Shown: positions 22,704 through 35,838, numbered from the stretch's first letter. The stretch: DNA of 64,000 nt from Straminergon stramineum (GCA_963920665.1 OY987263.1:31856547-31920546); one strand, 5' to 3'. Notes: generated by a model from the letters alone, not told the origin. Numbers and translations: made by a program.

Positions 22704-24989
22704 ATATATTATTCTTACGCAGGGGAGGTTGCCTCCTTGTGCATAGCATGTTGTACATGATATGCTTTGTGAATAGTCTCAGGATGTACATAAGGATGAC
22801 CTATTAAAGGATGTCTTGGTAGAAGTAGTTTCTTCTTGACCTTCGAAAAGAGCAGCGCCTTTTTGTTTGCTGCCGGTAGGATTTTAGAGACGAATTTACT
22901 GCCGAGGGATTTGTGTATTCAACAAAGGATGGTAGAAGAGTCCTTTCACATGATAGCCGAAGGCTTTTGTGGAGTTTTGAACGAGACTTCTGCCATGTAC
23001 TTCAATTCTGGAATCGATGAAATATTTTGGTGTAATACTCCTATTTTGATTAAGAGCTAGACGAAGAAGTTTGTAAATAGTGTTTGCTTGGATTTCACAT
23101 CTTCGTTGTTAACCTGGTGTATGTCGAGGAGGGGCTGCTTGTTGAGTATATTATATGAGTTAGATACGTACGCTTCAAATCGTTGCTGAAGACCTTGTGG
23201 GGTGTACTTTCAAACGTTTGGGAATCTAACTGTGTTTACTGTATATGATGTCGATTGTGCGTACATCAAATCACTCATGTCAGCATTTCAGCATCCATAA
23301 TTTTACTTGCGTGTCTCAATGCTCGATAGTACCTGCGATAAAAGTCATCATATGTAACGGACTGATTCCATATCGCACTCCATGTTCAACCTACTCTTCA
23401 TCATGTCTCAAGTCTCAACTAGAATAGTTAACATTAAATAAACTCACAGAAAAATTCTCTGGTTTGCACAATTTCTTTATGCTATTTCTGTCGATGCAAA
23501 ACTTTCTAATTTGATGCCCCAACATTGCAGAAGAATGTGCACTCCTGCTTTCAATGTTTCATTCAACCTCAAAACGCTTGAAAACCAATCTCAAACATTG
23601 CAACCCACAGAAATCAACCAGGCCACAACCTCCCCCCACCCCCACCCCCACCCCCGCACTATTAGCTCACTGGCTTGAAACAGACGTTTTTGTTGTACTT
23701 TTTTTAAGACAGGAATTATGCAAACCATTATACGATGTGCAGAATCCTTCATTGCATCAAAGATGTGTGCATACAAATGACTGAATTTAGTGAAGGCACA
23801 GAAGTCATGATTGCCTGTTTTACTACAGACTTTGGTTCCTACAGACATACTAAACCCTAATTTAGGTTCATGAAAAAACTGTGCTTTACTTCATTAGCTT
23901 CTCTCATGATGGCTTCTCAAGTCTTAATTCATCATGCTGCAATCTATGAAGACCTTTTAGATGTGCTAAGGTTCATAGTGTTAGCAAAGCTAGCAATAAG
24001 CACAGCTTCCATACAACTGAGGTCGAGTGCAAGCATTTCTGTTGTGTTATTCGAAATTATTACCTTGCACAAACTGGGGATACAGAAAAAATTGAGTCTT
24101 GTTTTCATAATGAACTTTGTATTCTCGAACAGTGAAGGTTTAATGAAAAAAAACTTGCATCTACCACTTTAAATTTGCAGCTTGGCAATTTGCAGCTTCT
24201 TCCAAGGAGATAGCAATGTTGAGAATTTGAAGCCTTAACGTAACTATGCAGACTTTGTGAGTTTCTTTCTAAGTTCAACAAACATTATCGACAATCATTG
24301 CAATGGCTCAGATCACAGTGGGGTATCAGAACCTGATTCTGAACGTCTAAAACTTTACACATGACTCTACACGGGTCTAAAGTAACGGAGCCTTTAGTGA
24401 ATGTTTCTGCATCTTTTTTGAAAGCGCTTCATACATGCAACTATAGGACACTTTAAGGTTTCTTCAACTCTTGACTTTGAAAATCCATCAAATATCCATA
24501 AACAGGCCAGAATTTATAGTGTTTTTTAAACTTATGATTTTTATTTGTCTACAAGTAAAAAATTAAGTCCTAATTGTAATTTTGACTTTATATGTGCACA
24601 TTAATTTAAGTGAACCATTTTTGATCTTTCTATCTTATATTATGCATATAAATGTGAATATACTATTAAAGGTTTTGAAAAACCCAATTGTGATTGTAAC
24701 ATGGATTTATTTAATGTATTTGATATTGCAAGTTGTTATCTAAGCTTTCAAATCTATTTGTTTAAGGCCACTTACTATTGGAAATCTACCATGGACAGTG
24801 TTACATTCTCACTTTCAGATTGAAGGTGGGTACTCCTAGATGCCCCACTAATTACCCACAAATTGCATCATCGTTTTGGATACATCTCCAAAATTAATAT
24901 GTACATATGTGCAAGAAACGATCTTAGAGCTTCTTCCAAGTGCAATGTTACATTCTAGCTTTCCTATATAATACATATTCAACAGACCC
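22704..24989. other. 3' region of the J-protein gene and low-copy spacer
   Basis: The first few hundred bases probably include the 3' UTR; an AATAAA lies at about 23436, though closer, weaker signals exist. Open frames at 22836-23060 and 23870-24172 have no recognisable domains. I see no second gene. Confidence 0.5.
23631..23656. repeat. C-rich (CCCCCA)n microsatellite
   Basis: Several CCCCCA units in a row, interrupted at the right end. The opposite strand is a G-run sequence that could form a quadruplex. Confidence 0.88.
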
Positions 24990-25510
24990 TCTACTTTCGA
25001 CTAATATTACATCTTTCCTCAATTACTTAGGCATAACATAACCTACATAAGGTAACCAACCCAATTTCGTTTGCTTCCCAATTCCATCAATATATCAATC
25101 CAATTTGTCACCTTACTTCGGGCCCAATTTGGTGATTCCGTCCAAAAAAATCCAAATCCATTTTTTTAATGACAAAATCAAAGCATTTTATTGCAAAATT
25201 AGAAATTTTATAACAAAGGATAACATGTTAGTCCATTGATGGTGAATACTTAGTACTTGACTTGGCAGTTATGGGTTGTTTATGACTCTAGTCTATAAGC
25301 ACTTTTGAAATTTTAGGGCTAACCACTTAAAAAATTCACATAAATTACAATTTTAATCCTAAAAATATAGTTCCACTTGGTTTTGATCCGTAAAAAAAAA
25401 GAACACCTTTGAAAAATATGTGCCCCTCTTAGAATTGGCCCTAGATACTTAAATTCCAAATCAGGGTCGTAATAGGCTTGTCTACCTTAGATTGTCTAAA
25501 TTGAGAAAGT
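24990..25510 (+). repeat. Dispersed repeat, copy 2
   Basis: Collinear with 12230-12965 and diverged by substitutions and small gaps. Boundaries are approximate. No coding capacity is seen. Confidence 0.65.
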
Positions 25511-26578
25511 AATTATAGTAATAAAAAAATGGAAAGATATAATACTCTTGATGTTAAGTAATCCAGCCTATAATAGGTAGAATGACTAGTTTGTCTTGTT
25601 GGCATTATTAAAAAAATAAAATAAAATTCTATATAAAGACGCATGTGAGAAATAGAGAAAGCCATTGAATTTTTTTAACAAAGTAGGAATTTGTTATGAA
25701 TTTTTGAAGTGTCCTACGCAATTGACCCCAAACAGACTCAAATTAAACTATTACAAAACCCACCAAGAAGTGTATCTATAATGGTCATCTTACCACCTAA
25801 ATTAGTCACAATATTTCCTAATCTAGCCACAACATTTCTAAACATAAAGGAATATAAAATCACTTCTTGTCATAAATTTACACTTAAAAGCTGGTAGAAG
25901 TTCCTAAAGCAGTCACTAATAACTCCATTACCATCACCCTAGGCATTGATTTAGACCACTAACCAACCTAATGAAGTCCTAATCTCATTTATTAGAATTT
26001 TTTGTCATAGTTTGGTGTAAGATTGTAATGGTTCATTCCCCAGGAGTCTACATTGAGCAATTTGCCTATCATAGATTGGTTTACCTTATACAAAATGCAA
26101 GGTCTTTATTCAATGAAAATATTAATTGCAACATTACTAACTTTTGCCCCCAAATTGCTCATATGTATTAGTGTGGGTGCCAAGCTCATTACACACATCC
26201 AACGCAACACCATTGTCTATAGCACAGCTTCCACATTCATTTGATGATTGATAAATTTTTCTCCATTGTATATGAAAGGTGCATTAATTTGAGGTATTGA
26301 GTAGTGGAAGAAAATTGTGACATGTTTTTGATCGAATGACACATGGTATTTCCAATTTGGTTCTTTATTGCACCTCCTAAATGTTTGAGAAGCACCAATT
26401 GAATTGGTCATGGATTCATGGATTCTTCATACTATTTGACTAAGGATAGCTAACATGTGATTTTAGAAAGCTTCATATTGAGAGACCAAAATATTTGGCT
26501 TGGTTAGGTCACAATGGTTGAAAATGCTAAACTCTTGAAGGTTGCATCTTATCCTTTTGCAATTTGAATTACTTGGAA
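25511..26578. other. Intergenic DNA, no gene seen
   Basis: Short unrecognised open frames only. Confidence 0.5.
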
Positions 26579-26735
26579 TCACTACTCATCAAACATGTGT
26601 CCATTGCTTGGAAGGCACAATGCCACAATGGACCGCACATAGACACCCATCATGTATGAATTTACAACAAAAAACCAAGAACCTAGTTGTACTTGTCTTA
26701 TCTCAAGAGTGGAGATAAAACTCTTACATAATTGC
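26579..26735 (+). mobile_element. Fragment of the 4-kb LTR (3' end)
   Basis: TCCATTGCTTGGAAGGCACA and the following GGACCGCACATAGACACCC, AACCTAGTTGTA and GAGTGGAGATAAAACTC match, with changes, the last about 150 bp of the two solo LTRs. The rest of this copy is gone or too diverged to see. Confidence 0.65.
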
Positions 26736-26849
26736 ATGGTCTCTCTCACTATAGGGAATTGAAATTTTTTTACTAAAGAACATACTTCCTTTAAAGTCCA
26801 AGATTGCTAGCATGTGAGATTAGGATCTTGAGCCTAAGCACCTATATTA

Positions 26850-26990
26850 TAGATATTTTCCATAGTTACAATACATATATTGTAGATGCCCATATTATAG
26901 ACACTTTCCATGGTTATAGGGGACCTTCTTAAACCTATGTTATAGATACCTATATTATAGGCACCTTCAATGGTTGTAAGATACCTACCA
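26850..26990. repeat. Degenerate ATATTATAGA minisatellite
   Basis: Variants of CCTATATTATAGACACYTTC followed by CATGGTTRYA occur about four times. The spacing is irregular. Confidence 0.65.
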
Positions 26991-27657
26991 TTACACATCT
27001 AGGCTTAAGACTCATACACTTGCATTTCTAGGCTCACACTAGCATTGTTGCCTTGGGGCCAAAGGCAAAAAAACATGTGGGATATTTGGGGTCCTATTAA
27101 ATTTTATTCAAGATTGGTTGTATCATCAAGGAATCTACATGATTCCTTCATTTTAGGGAGAAAAAAAGGATCCTAATAATTGTGAATAATGTTACATGAT
27201 TTATATATTTCCATATCTTTAGTTTTATTTTATTTTGAAGGACATGAAGTTCAACTTCTCTTAGAGACATGTGTGAATATTCTTTTGAAATAAATTAGTA
27301 CAATAGAGATAAATTTCATGGAGAGAATAATGTACATCCATCCCTTATTGGGATACTATCAAAATTTTGGTATGGGTAGGAATTTAGAAGTTTGTTTGAC
27401 CCTTAAAGGATAATTCTTCTATAAAGAAATAATAGAAACATATGTAAATTTTTATAAAGTGAACTTTAAATGGATCTTTTTCCAAAATTTAACTCAAATT
27501 TCTAGAGAAGCATCATTTTTAGAAGAACATTCTTCTTTTTCAAATCAAATGTTTGAAACAAAAGCCATGGTGCCCAAAGTTTTTTGAGTAAGGTAACTTC
27601 ATGCAAATTTTTCAAAAATCTCTTTTTATTTTTGAAACTTGGCACATATATGACTAA
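26991..27657. other. Intergenic DNA, no gene seen
   Basis: No recognisable feature. Confidence 0.45.
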
Positions 27658-30145
27658 AGGTTTGTTTATACTTGGGGCCGGATTGAAGGCCAGTCGGAAC
27701 GCTCCAAGTTTGAACCAATAGGGGCCCTCATTTTCTTCAAATAAGGCCCAAGGTTTTTATACTTGGGGCCAACTGGAACTACAACTCATCCTATGTGTCG
27801 CCTTAGGTGGCATGGTTTTGGCGCCAAACCATCTAGCCCTAAGGGAGCAATTAGAACGAGGTTTTGGGTGGCCTGAATTCCCATCTAGGGTTGGATTGGG
27901 GCCAGATTGGGCTTCTCTATTGGATTGTACAAATCTCCACCATCTACCAATGCAAAGTCTTTTATTTTATTTTATGATACATGTTTATTACATGTGAGAT
28001 CAAGAAACTTCCTCCCATGCATCTGTGATATTAGATTTGGGGGATTATTGGGGCTAAGTCGAAGAAGCTTGACAGTTATTAGCTTAGTGTTCATTTAATG
28101 TTTATTTAAATACATGCTTAATGTTATATTCAATTGCTATGCTGACATGAGATGTTTATTTTGTCCAATTGACTTGTTTATTTGCTATGACTAACATGCT
28201 ATGCTCTAATTTAAATTATTATTTTTTATAAAATTAATTAAAAACAAATTTTATGATCATTAATAATACATAATATTTTTAAAAATTAATATTATTAAGA
28301 AAACCTCATACAATAACCTAATAGTTCTACCATATATTTTTTTTATTGGTATATTAATCCTTAAAAGGACCAACATGCATTTTTTGGCAACATAGAAAAT
28401 TTGGGCAAGTACATGTGAGTGGAGATTTGCATTTTTTAGGCTGAAATTCATATAGAAGGTGGGGATGAAGAATATCTTTCATATGCACAAATTTCATGAC
28501 ATTTGGAAATATGAGTCAGAAGTTATGGCCTAGTATGTTACTTTTTTTTATAAATGGGCAATGTGGGCAAATTTTTAAAAATCACTTTTTTCATAAACAA
28601 AAATTTGACATTGGTTATCTATAGTTATATACGCATAGAAAGCTTTTAAATCATTCCATTTTGATCAATGAGTCAAAAGTTACAAGGAATTTTAGATTGC
28701 GGGAAGTTTTGGATTCTCTACTCTAAAATAAACTTTGAAGTCTTGTATTTTGCTCAATTTTCAAGATTTTTTGAAAAAATATAGTTGGAGGATGTTAGAT
28801 TCTTTATTACAACATTTCAACCATTGGGATTGTCATTTTTCAATTCCATAATTAAATTCCTAACAATTTAGTGTTTTCAATCACTCTCCATTTTTTTCTA
28901 TTACTATTTTCTTCGTACATGTTGTTCAATTCCAAATGATCTGAAATTTTTCAAGCATGTACACCCAACTGGCCTTGAAGAATGAATTCAAAGAAGCACC
29001 ACCATTTTGGACACTTTTTCATACACATGTGATCTTGTGAAGTGTAGTTGCATAATTTTTTGCTAGGCCAAAAATAGGTTTTTTGTCACTTCAAATCCTA
29101 AAAGCTTGCAATCTACACAATGAAAATTTCTGAAGTTTTTTCCACATCTTCTCAAACTAGAGTACTATAAGATCCTATGCTTGTATGTTTGCAAAAATTT
29201 ATTTTTTTCTAAAATTTGGTGTTTGTCCTAGAAATGGTGGTTTTGGAGTGTTTTTGGTGAAACCATAGGTATAGCCCTTTAGGGATTGAAGACCTTTTAG
29301 ATTACCAAAGCAAATTTTAGCTCCTTGGTTGATTAGCTTTTATAGTTAATTTAGCTCCTCAGTTAATTTTTTCAATTTAATTGTCAATTCTAATGACAGA
29401 TACTTGAAAAAAGAATACAATTAAGAAAGATTACGGTACTATAAATAACATGTATGGTAAAATGTGATTTACATTTATCATTGAAATCATTCAAGTTCTC
29501 ATAATACAAAATTTCATACTTTATTGAAAATAAAATTAAAAATACTGATTTAAAAAAGAGATAGAAAAGAGATGTTTTCTAGAATTTTGTATTTAGCTGT
29601 ATGATTACTTTCAAAACCCTATAGTGACAAGATGAAAATTATTTATTTCTTGAAATTCTTAAAATCCTCATGAAAATAAATGACAACCACTCTAGGGCTT
29701 CAACTATAGTTCCAACATCAACTCTAGTTTCAACATCAAGTGAAACAAAAAAGTTCAAAAGAAGTAAATTTTTTTTTCCAAATAGAGAAAATAGAAAGAG
29801 AATGAAAAATGTTAAAGAAAAGTGGAAATACATGCTTTTTCTATTTTTGAAATTGAATAAATAGGAAGAAAAAGGAAAAAAATAAAAATAAAAAAATAAC
29901 CATTTTCTTAAATAGAAAAGAAAAGAAGAGAAAGGTACCATACATATGTATATTTTTTTATTTTTTTAAATGAGCATTGAGAAAATCCAAGAGCAAATGA
30001 ATTGGAAATTGGGCCCTAAAATCTAGCCCAAAGGCTTTATATTAACTCGGACCGGATGGAAAAACTAGGGCCAGATTGCGGGCTGGATTGAAGGCAAATC
30101 CCGCTGGCCTTCCATCTAGACCTAGACCTAATATAAACCACACCT
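27658..30145 (+). mobile_element. TIR DNA transposon, copy 2
   Basis: Diverged relative of 13049-16599. The left end AGGTTTGTTTATACTTGGGG pairs with TATAAACCACACCT on the right. TAA is present on both sides (27655-27657 and 30146-30148), a PIF/Harbinger-like 3-bp duplication. Shared sub-terminal blocks include GGCATGGTTTTGGCGCCAAA near the left and AATTGGGCCCTAAAATCTAG near the right. It lacks the nested CACTA element and the 140-bp array but holds a full TTAA-family element. No transposase is present. Confidence 0.72.
28358..29285 (+). mobile_element. TTAA-flanked TIR element, copy B
   Basis: A 928-bp unit, left TTAA at 28354-28357, right flank mutated to TTGA. The ends are worn (TCCTTAAAAGGACCA and CCTTTAGGGA). 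The interior is collinear with 31363-32282 (AAGTACATGTGAG, TGAGTCAAAAGTTA, ATGGTGGTTTTGGAGTG). It lies inside the TIR transposon at the position of the remnant near 14972. Confidence 0.75.
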
Positions 30146-30295
30146 TAAGAAGTTGGTTTTGAAAGCAGTTGTAGAAAGAAAAATCTAAATTGTAAAAGAA
30201 TAAAAATAATATGGATTGCAAAACAATCTCACTTCCAAAAGAATCAAAGTATGTTGAACTTATTAGACAAAATAAACCCATGAAGGTAGAAGGTT

Positions 30296-31358
30296 GTGGG
30301 TGCTTGATTCCCACCTTTGGAATTAAGTGAACACAACCAGGTTCTTGTGTTGTAAGTTGTCATGCGGGTGTTCTATACATCAAATTCAAAATATGCCTTC
30401 CAAGCCATGGATCTTTAGTATGCAAGTTCTACTTTGAATTCCCTAATTGAAAACTTAAACAAATTAGTAAAGACTTTGGCCTTGGGATTTATTTCCCAAG
30501 TTAGGCCCACGGAGGATTAATTGATCAAAAGAACAAAGTAGGTCAGGTTGTAGGGCTTGAAATACCCTTTCCAAAATGATAAAGAACTCTTAAATCTAAC
30601 TTTCCTTTGATGAGATAAAGATAGATGAAGTTTGGTTTCTAATCTAGTGGTTAAAACTTCATCTGTTGTTTAAATCTATTCTAAATATCAAAATCCACTT
30701 TTCATTTTGGGGTTATTTCCTATTTTTTTTCTTCTTCCTAAGTTCTCAAATCCACTTGGTTTGGTCTACTATAGTTGACTTTCATCCAAATTCTCCCTAA
30801 CTTTGATCAATTCTTCATCCTATTCTAACTTCTTCGGTTCTAATCTATTTTCTGAGGTTAAACAAGTTTTGGAACCCTGAAATTATGCTCTAAAAGATTC
30901 TAATCCTAAATTGTTCTTAGATTCCTTCAAAAGATTCCTTGTAATTCTCTATGGTTTTGACTATGTCTTTAACTTTTATCCTATTTGCTATTTTTAGGGT
31001 CAAATAATTTCAAAAGTAAAAGTCACTTGATTTACCTCTCAGAAAAGGTTAAACATTGATACTTTTGACTTTTCTAATAAAAGTTACTCACGGATGAAGT
31101 TTGACCAATAAATAATTCATCAAACTTCATCCATCAAATTTTTTTATCTTTTACTTTTAAAAATTGACTTTTTCATGTACTTTTAACTTTTATTTCTACT
31201 CTAGATTCTAAGATCCCTTTCTCGATTCTTTTGGATGATTTCCTATCTTTTCATCCAATTTCTAAACTACTTTTCATTCAAACATAACTTTTAAAGTTTT
31301 TGTCTATTTTTTATGTTTAATGACTTTTTGGAAAGCTATTGACTTTGTCTAGCTACTT
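30296..31358 (-). mobile_element. Reverse-strand remnant of the 4-kb LTR
   Basis: It starts with TGTGGGTGCTTG, then CACCTTTGGAATTAAG, ACAACCAGGTTCTTG and GCCTTCCAAGCCATGGATCT, the reverse complement of the 3' end of the solo LTRs in order. Further in, GGATGAAGTTTG-type blocks recur as in the LTR. The remnant stops at a TTAA-flanked element. Confidence 0.65.
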
Positions 31359-31362
31359 TTAA

Positions 31363-32282
31363 TTCATAAAGGACCAGCCTTGTGTTTTTGGCAACATAAC
31401 TTTTTTGGATAGGTACATGTGAGCGGAGATTTGACTCATTTAGGTTGAAACTTTTTGACAAGGTGTGGACGAGGAATATTTTCTATGCATGCAAAATTTC
31501 TTTTCATTTGAGTATACAAGTAAAAAGTTATGATGCAAAATGTTGTTTATTTCTCAACTTGGGCAGCTCGGGCAGATTTGAAAAAATCACTTTTTTTTAA
31601 AATAAAAATTTGAAATTGGTTTTCTAGATTTTCATATATGGGGAAAGCTTTGAATCAATACATTTTGATAAATTTGATGAAAGTTATGAGGAATTTTAGT
31701 TTGCAGGCAGTTAAGGAACCTCTCTAAAATAAACTTTGAAGTCCTTTATTTAACTCAATTTTTCATATTTTTTGAAAAAAATAAAATCATAGGATGTAGA
31801 TTGTTTATTACAACATTACAACCATTGGGATTGTCATTTTTCAATTCCATAATTAAAATTTTGACAATTTCGTATTTTGAATTATTCTCTACTTCTTTCT
31901 ACTTACTATTTTTTTCCTATATGTTGTGCAATTCCAAATGATTTGAAATTTTTCAAGAACATAGCCAACTTGCCTTGAAGAATGAATCCAAAGATGCACC
32001 ACCATTTTGGACATTTTTTCATACAAATGTGACTTCTGAAGTGTTGTTGCCCGGTTTTTTGTAGGGTTAAAAAACTGATTTTTGTCACTTCAAATGTTAA
32101 TATCTTCCAATCGACGAGGTGGAAATTTCTGAAATTTTTTCCACATCTTTTCAAAACAACTTACTACAAGATCCTATGGTTACATGTATTCAAAAATGTT
32201 TTTTTTCGTAAATTTGTTTTTTTGCTAAAAATGGCAGTTTTTGAATGTTTTTGGTGAAAACATAGTCAAGGAACTTTAGGGG
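31363..32282 (+). mobile_element. TTAA-flanked TIR element, copy C
   Basis: A 920-bp unit with TTAA on both sides (31359-31362 and 32283-32286). The right end GAACTTTAGGGG is intact; the left TCATAAAGGACCA is worn. It is collinear with copy B and, inverted, with copy A (CATAGTCAAGGAACTTTAGG matches the inverse of 2491-2510). It appears to sit inside a reverse LTR remnant. Confidence 0.75.
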
Positions 32283-32286
32283 TTAA

Positions 32287-32984
32287 ACTCAAAACCAACT
32301 TTTCTATTAGTCCTAATGGTCTGAATCTAGATTTTAATCTCTAACTCTAATGTCTAACACTAATCTAATTCTTTTTGGAAAAAATCACTAGAAGAGAATG
32401 AGCTACTATAGAAGACCATGAGTTCCCACAAGTTCTCGGACTATGAGAACTCGGCTACAACAACTCGCTGACATGGTCAAGCGACAACCATGTTAGATTA
32501 TAATAAAAAATTATTTTTGAAATTTTTATTTTTTTATTTTTAAACATATTTTAATTATTAAAAATTTCAATTTTTTTTTCAATAGATTTAAATTTTGGCC
32601 AGCCCTGGCTAGTTCCCAACTTGGGGAACTAGCCTGAAACGGCCCTTCATGGCAGATGAATCCCATCTACTGAATCAAAGACAAGTATTCTAAGAATTTA
32701 CCTTAAGATTCGCAACATCCAAGTTTCCATTGTCGTGCATCGCAATGGTGTCCTCATGGTGTCCTCCTTCCCATTCCATTTTTGTATCACTTGTTGTAAT
32801 GTTTGATGAAGTGAGTCGCTTGTTGGAAGAGGTTAAAGACTCTTTCTACTTGTCCTAACTCTTTTCTTTTTCTTTTCTTTCTTTCTAACCTTCTCCTTTT
32901 CTTTTTAGATATTTTTTGTAAACAAAATCCTATCAAATCTAATTTCTAAATTCCTTGCTAATTTATCAAGAAGCAAACAAATGC
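32287..32984. other. Intergenic DNA, no gene seen
   Basis: Includes a pyrimidine-rich stretch near 32860-32910. It may contain more of the reverse LTR remnant, but I could not confirm it. Confidence 0.4.
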
Positions 32985-32988
32985 TTAA

Positions 32989-33025
32989 CCCCTAAGTGCT
33001 TCGACATCCAAAAAGTGGATAGCGA
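32989..33025 (-). mobile_element. End fragment of the CCCCTAAA family
   Basis: TTAA then CCCCTAAGTGCTTCGACATCC and AAAAAGTGGAT match the inverted right end of the element at 61243-61761. Only this end was found. Confidence 0.55.
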
Positions 33026-33231
33026 ACAAAGTTGTGTAGCAACAAGCAATGGAAAAACAAAAATGATCATTCATCCATTTTTTCGGGGATTGTGCCTCAA
33101 ATTTTGCGTTTGTTGCTACTGACAGCAATGGTAGTAGTTATAGAAATTAGAAGAGAAAAATGTGTAAGATGGAACATGTTTGGATTTGGTGAAAATTTGC
33201 ATATGTCCAAGTAGAGGAAGTATTGAATATT

Positions 33232-34528
33232 CACTATAAGGAAATGCAGTCCAAAATGACAAGTTTTTGACAGAGAATTGTCCGAAATGACAATAGCCAT
33301 ATTACTGCTACCTCATCTTGTCAATTTGTGAGAACTTGTCAACTTTTTGTCAAGTTGTTGTCAAATTTGTGGTTGATGTTTGATTCTCTTCTCCCTATTT
33401 GCCAAAAATACAAAGATTCCATTAAGTTCTTTAAACATGTACCTTTTCATCCATTACCATAGATATCTTAGCTTGAGTTATGTGTAGAAGTCAAGCTCTC
33501 CGTATATTGATGGAGTGGTAGGAAGTAGAACAACTCATGTGGGATATATCATTTAGAAGTTGCAAAGCTCAACCGCTTTTAATTAAGTTTGAAATAAGAA
33601 TTGTATTAAAACTAGAATTTCAGACCTCATTTAGGTATAGTAGAATAACTTTTCAAAAAATAATTTCAACTAAAAAAAGTTTCTAAATCAATTCAAGTTT
33701 CATGTCCGAAAATCCGTTTGATGTTTTGATCCTCCAATCAAAAGTTATGAACAAATTTTAGAGAGGATGTTTGAAAAGGTCAAAAAAAAATTCCCTTCCA
33801 CTGCTCCTTTGAAATTTCTTCATAACTTTTGATTGGAGGATCAAAATATCAAACGGATTTCTGAACATGAATCTTAAATTAATTTCCCAACTTTTTTTAG
33901 TTGAAAGTTTTTTTTGAAAAGTTATTCTACTATGCCTAAATGAGGTCTGAAATTTTAGTTTTAATACAAATCTTATTTCAAACTTAACTATGAGCAGTTG
34001 AGTTCTTGCAACTTCTAAATGGCATATCCCATATAGGTTGTTCTACCTCCTACCACCCCATGTGTATATACAAAGCTCTCTTCACTATCCAAATTCACTT
34101 AAGCAAAATGGTTCATGAAGTGCAATTTCAAGGTGGCAAATGACTATCTGTACTTGCATTTTCACTTAACATGAAGGTTTAAATTTAAAGCAATTTCAAT
34201 TTTGATATTTTGTCTTTTACAAAAAGTAAGGACACTTGTAACCATTGATTAGGCAATCATACCAACATAGCATAGGGACAACTAACAAAGGAGGGTATTA
34301 AGGAATAGAAGTTGACAAAAATTCTAGCAAAATGACAAAATAGTTGACAAAATTTTGTCAAACTTTCGGCCGAATGTACAAGTTCCCACTGACATAGCAA
34401 TTGACAAATTTTTGTCAATTTTTTGTCAAATAGGACATAGTTTCTCTGTATTGATTCCCCGATTCCGTCCCAAAATTTTTGTGACAAAGGATATAATAGA
34501 CTTGCTAGTTTTTGCTTCCTATATAGTT
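33232..34528. mobile_element. CACTA-like element with internal palindrome
   Basis: The left end CACTATAAGGAAATGCAG pairs imperfectly with TTTTGCTTCCTATATAGTTT on the right. Sub-terminal TTGTCAA/TTGACAA motifs are dense at both ends. A block near the centre (CTCCTACCACCCCA) is shared with the CACTA-like element at 13155-14379. The 3-bp duplication is not clear, so the right boundary is approximate. Confidence 0.55.
33492..34080. repeat. Long inverted repeat (arms about 280 bp)
   Basis: The two halves mirror each other. Left AGACCTCATTTAGGTATAGT pairs with ACTATGCCTAAATGAGGTCT on the right, and left GAAGTAGAACAACTCATG pairs with a right-hand counterpart near 34035. The inner parts CATAACTTTTGATTGGAGGA (right) and TCCTCCAATCAAAAGTTATG (left) are perfect over 20 bp. 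It could form a long hairpin as RNA. Confidence 0.88.
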
Positions 34529-35830
34529 TTAAAAAAGAAATGTGCTACCCACAGAATGAAAAATGAAGACATGTCAATAGTGAGCATTGTCTTGGAGAAC
34601 GGAAAGTATAAATAAATCTGATTGTATTGAGCCACATGTCAAATAGCTTGGATTTCGTATTATTTTATAGTGAAATAAATCGGAAGTGGTGGTTGAGTGC
34701 AAGAGCCCTCAACTAGTGGCTCCTTGTGCATCTGCACATGGAGTTGTCAATTACATATTTGTGAACTACTATATTGTCAAAGTACAAAAAAGAATCGATC
34801 ATCCTCCATTGCATTTACAAAGTAAGGCGGCTATAAACATTCTAAGATGCTTACTCAAATTCATTCAAAAATACTAGAAATTGCAAAGCAAGACAAACAA
34901 CAGTTATGAGAATATGAGTTGATCTCCTAGTAACTACCAAATGACCATAAATCTTGGGATCTCATAGATCAAGTGCTACAAATACACTAAAATGGAATCA
35001 TAATTGATAGGCGATTTTTTTTGTCCAAGATATTGTCCACAAATCAAATGTTGCATTACATCAAATGCTACATTTTAAGTACTTTAGCCATGTCTAAGTT
35101 AGTGAAGTTGTGAAGATCTTATGAATTGTGCTTCTAACATGTCATACTTTAGTTAGACTAACTCTTTATGTAAATTTGCTAGTTTCAAATAGTGAGAAGT
35201 ATGCAATGAAGCCAATAGACTCATTGCTCAAAGCCAAAGTTGCTCATTAATCCTTCATATATCATTTTCTGTTAAGGTTTTCTATTGTATCCTCGTGATT
35301 GTGAAGAACCATTGATGTTTTCTTTTCTAGTTGAGGAAGTGTTGTACATATATTTTTGTAAGCTTACTTAAGGGCTGAAGGTGAGAGAAGTTGACCCGTG
35401 CATAACCATATTTACATAGCATTATGGTCTCAAAGACTAGAGATGACAAGAGCTGAGAGATTACCTTTGTGACACTGAAGCCATACCACATCAAACTAGC
35501 TGATTAGCTATTTCTAGTCCGCACTTGTTGTACTGTAGCTAAATATGTGCATGGAGAACTGAATTTTAATGTTACTAAAAAGCAGTAAGTAGCATGTTGG
35601 GACAATGCCTATTCTAGCTATTGATTACACCGCAAGTGTTGCAAGCTGTAGTTGTATTGAGGAGTGGACAACCAAAGTTGTTGCATCACAAAGTTAGACT
35701 AGGCACATCTTGCAACTACTAGACAAGAAAGTGTTATTGAAGAAAGTTGTGAAGAAAGGGGTGCACAAGGTTAAGAACCCACATTGCTTGCGATTTCTTT
35801 TTGCTACCACACTGTGAGAATCTTTGGTTG
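34529..35830. other. Intergenic DNA and hAT target region, no gene seen
   Basis: Open frames are short. Reading across the hAT insertion (joining 35838 to 44524) does not create a recognisable reading frame. Confidence 0.45.
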
Positions 35831-35838
35831 GAAGGAAC
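35831..35838. repeat. 8-bp target duplication, left (GAAGGAAC)
   Basis: Identical to 44516-44523. An 8-bp duplication is diagnostic of hAT insertion. Confidence 0.93.

Noticed and set aside
22836..24172. Short open frames downstream of the J-protein as extra genes
   Set aside because: No domain, promoter or splice pattern supports them.
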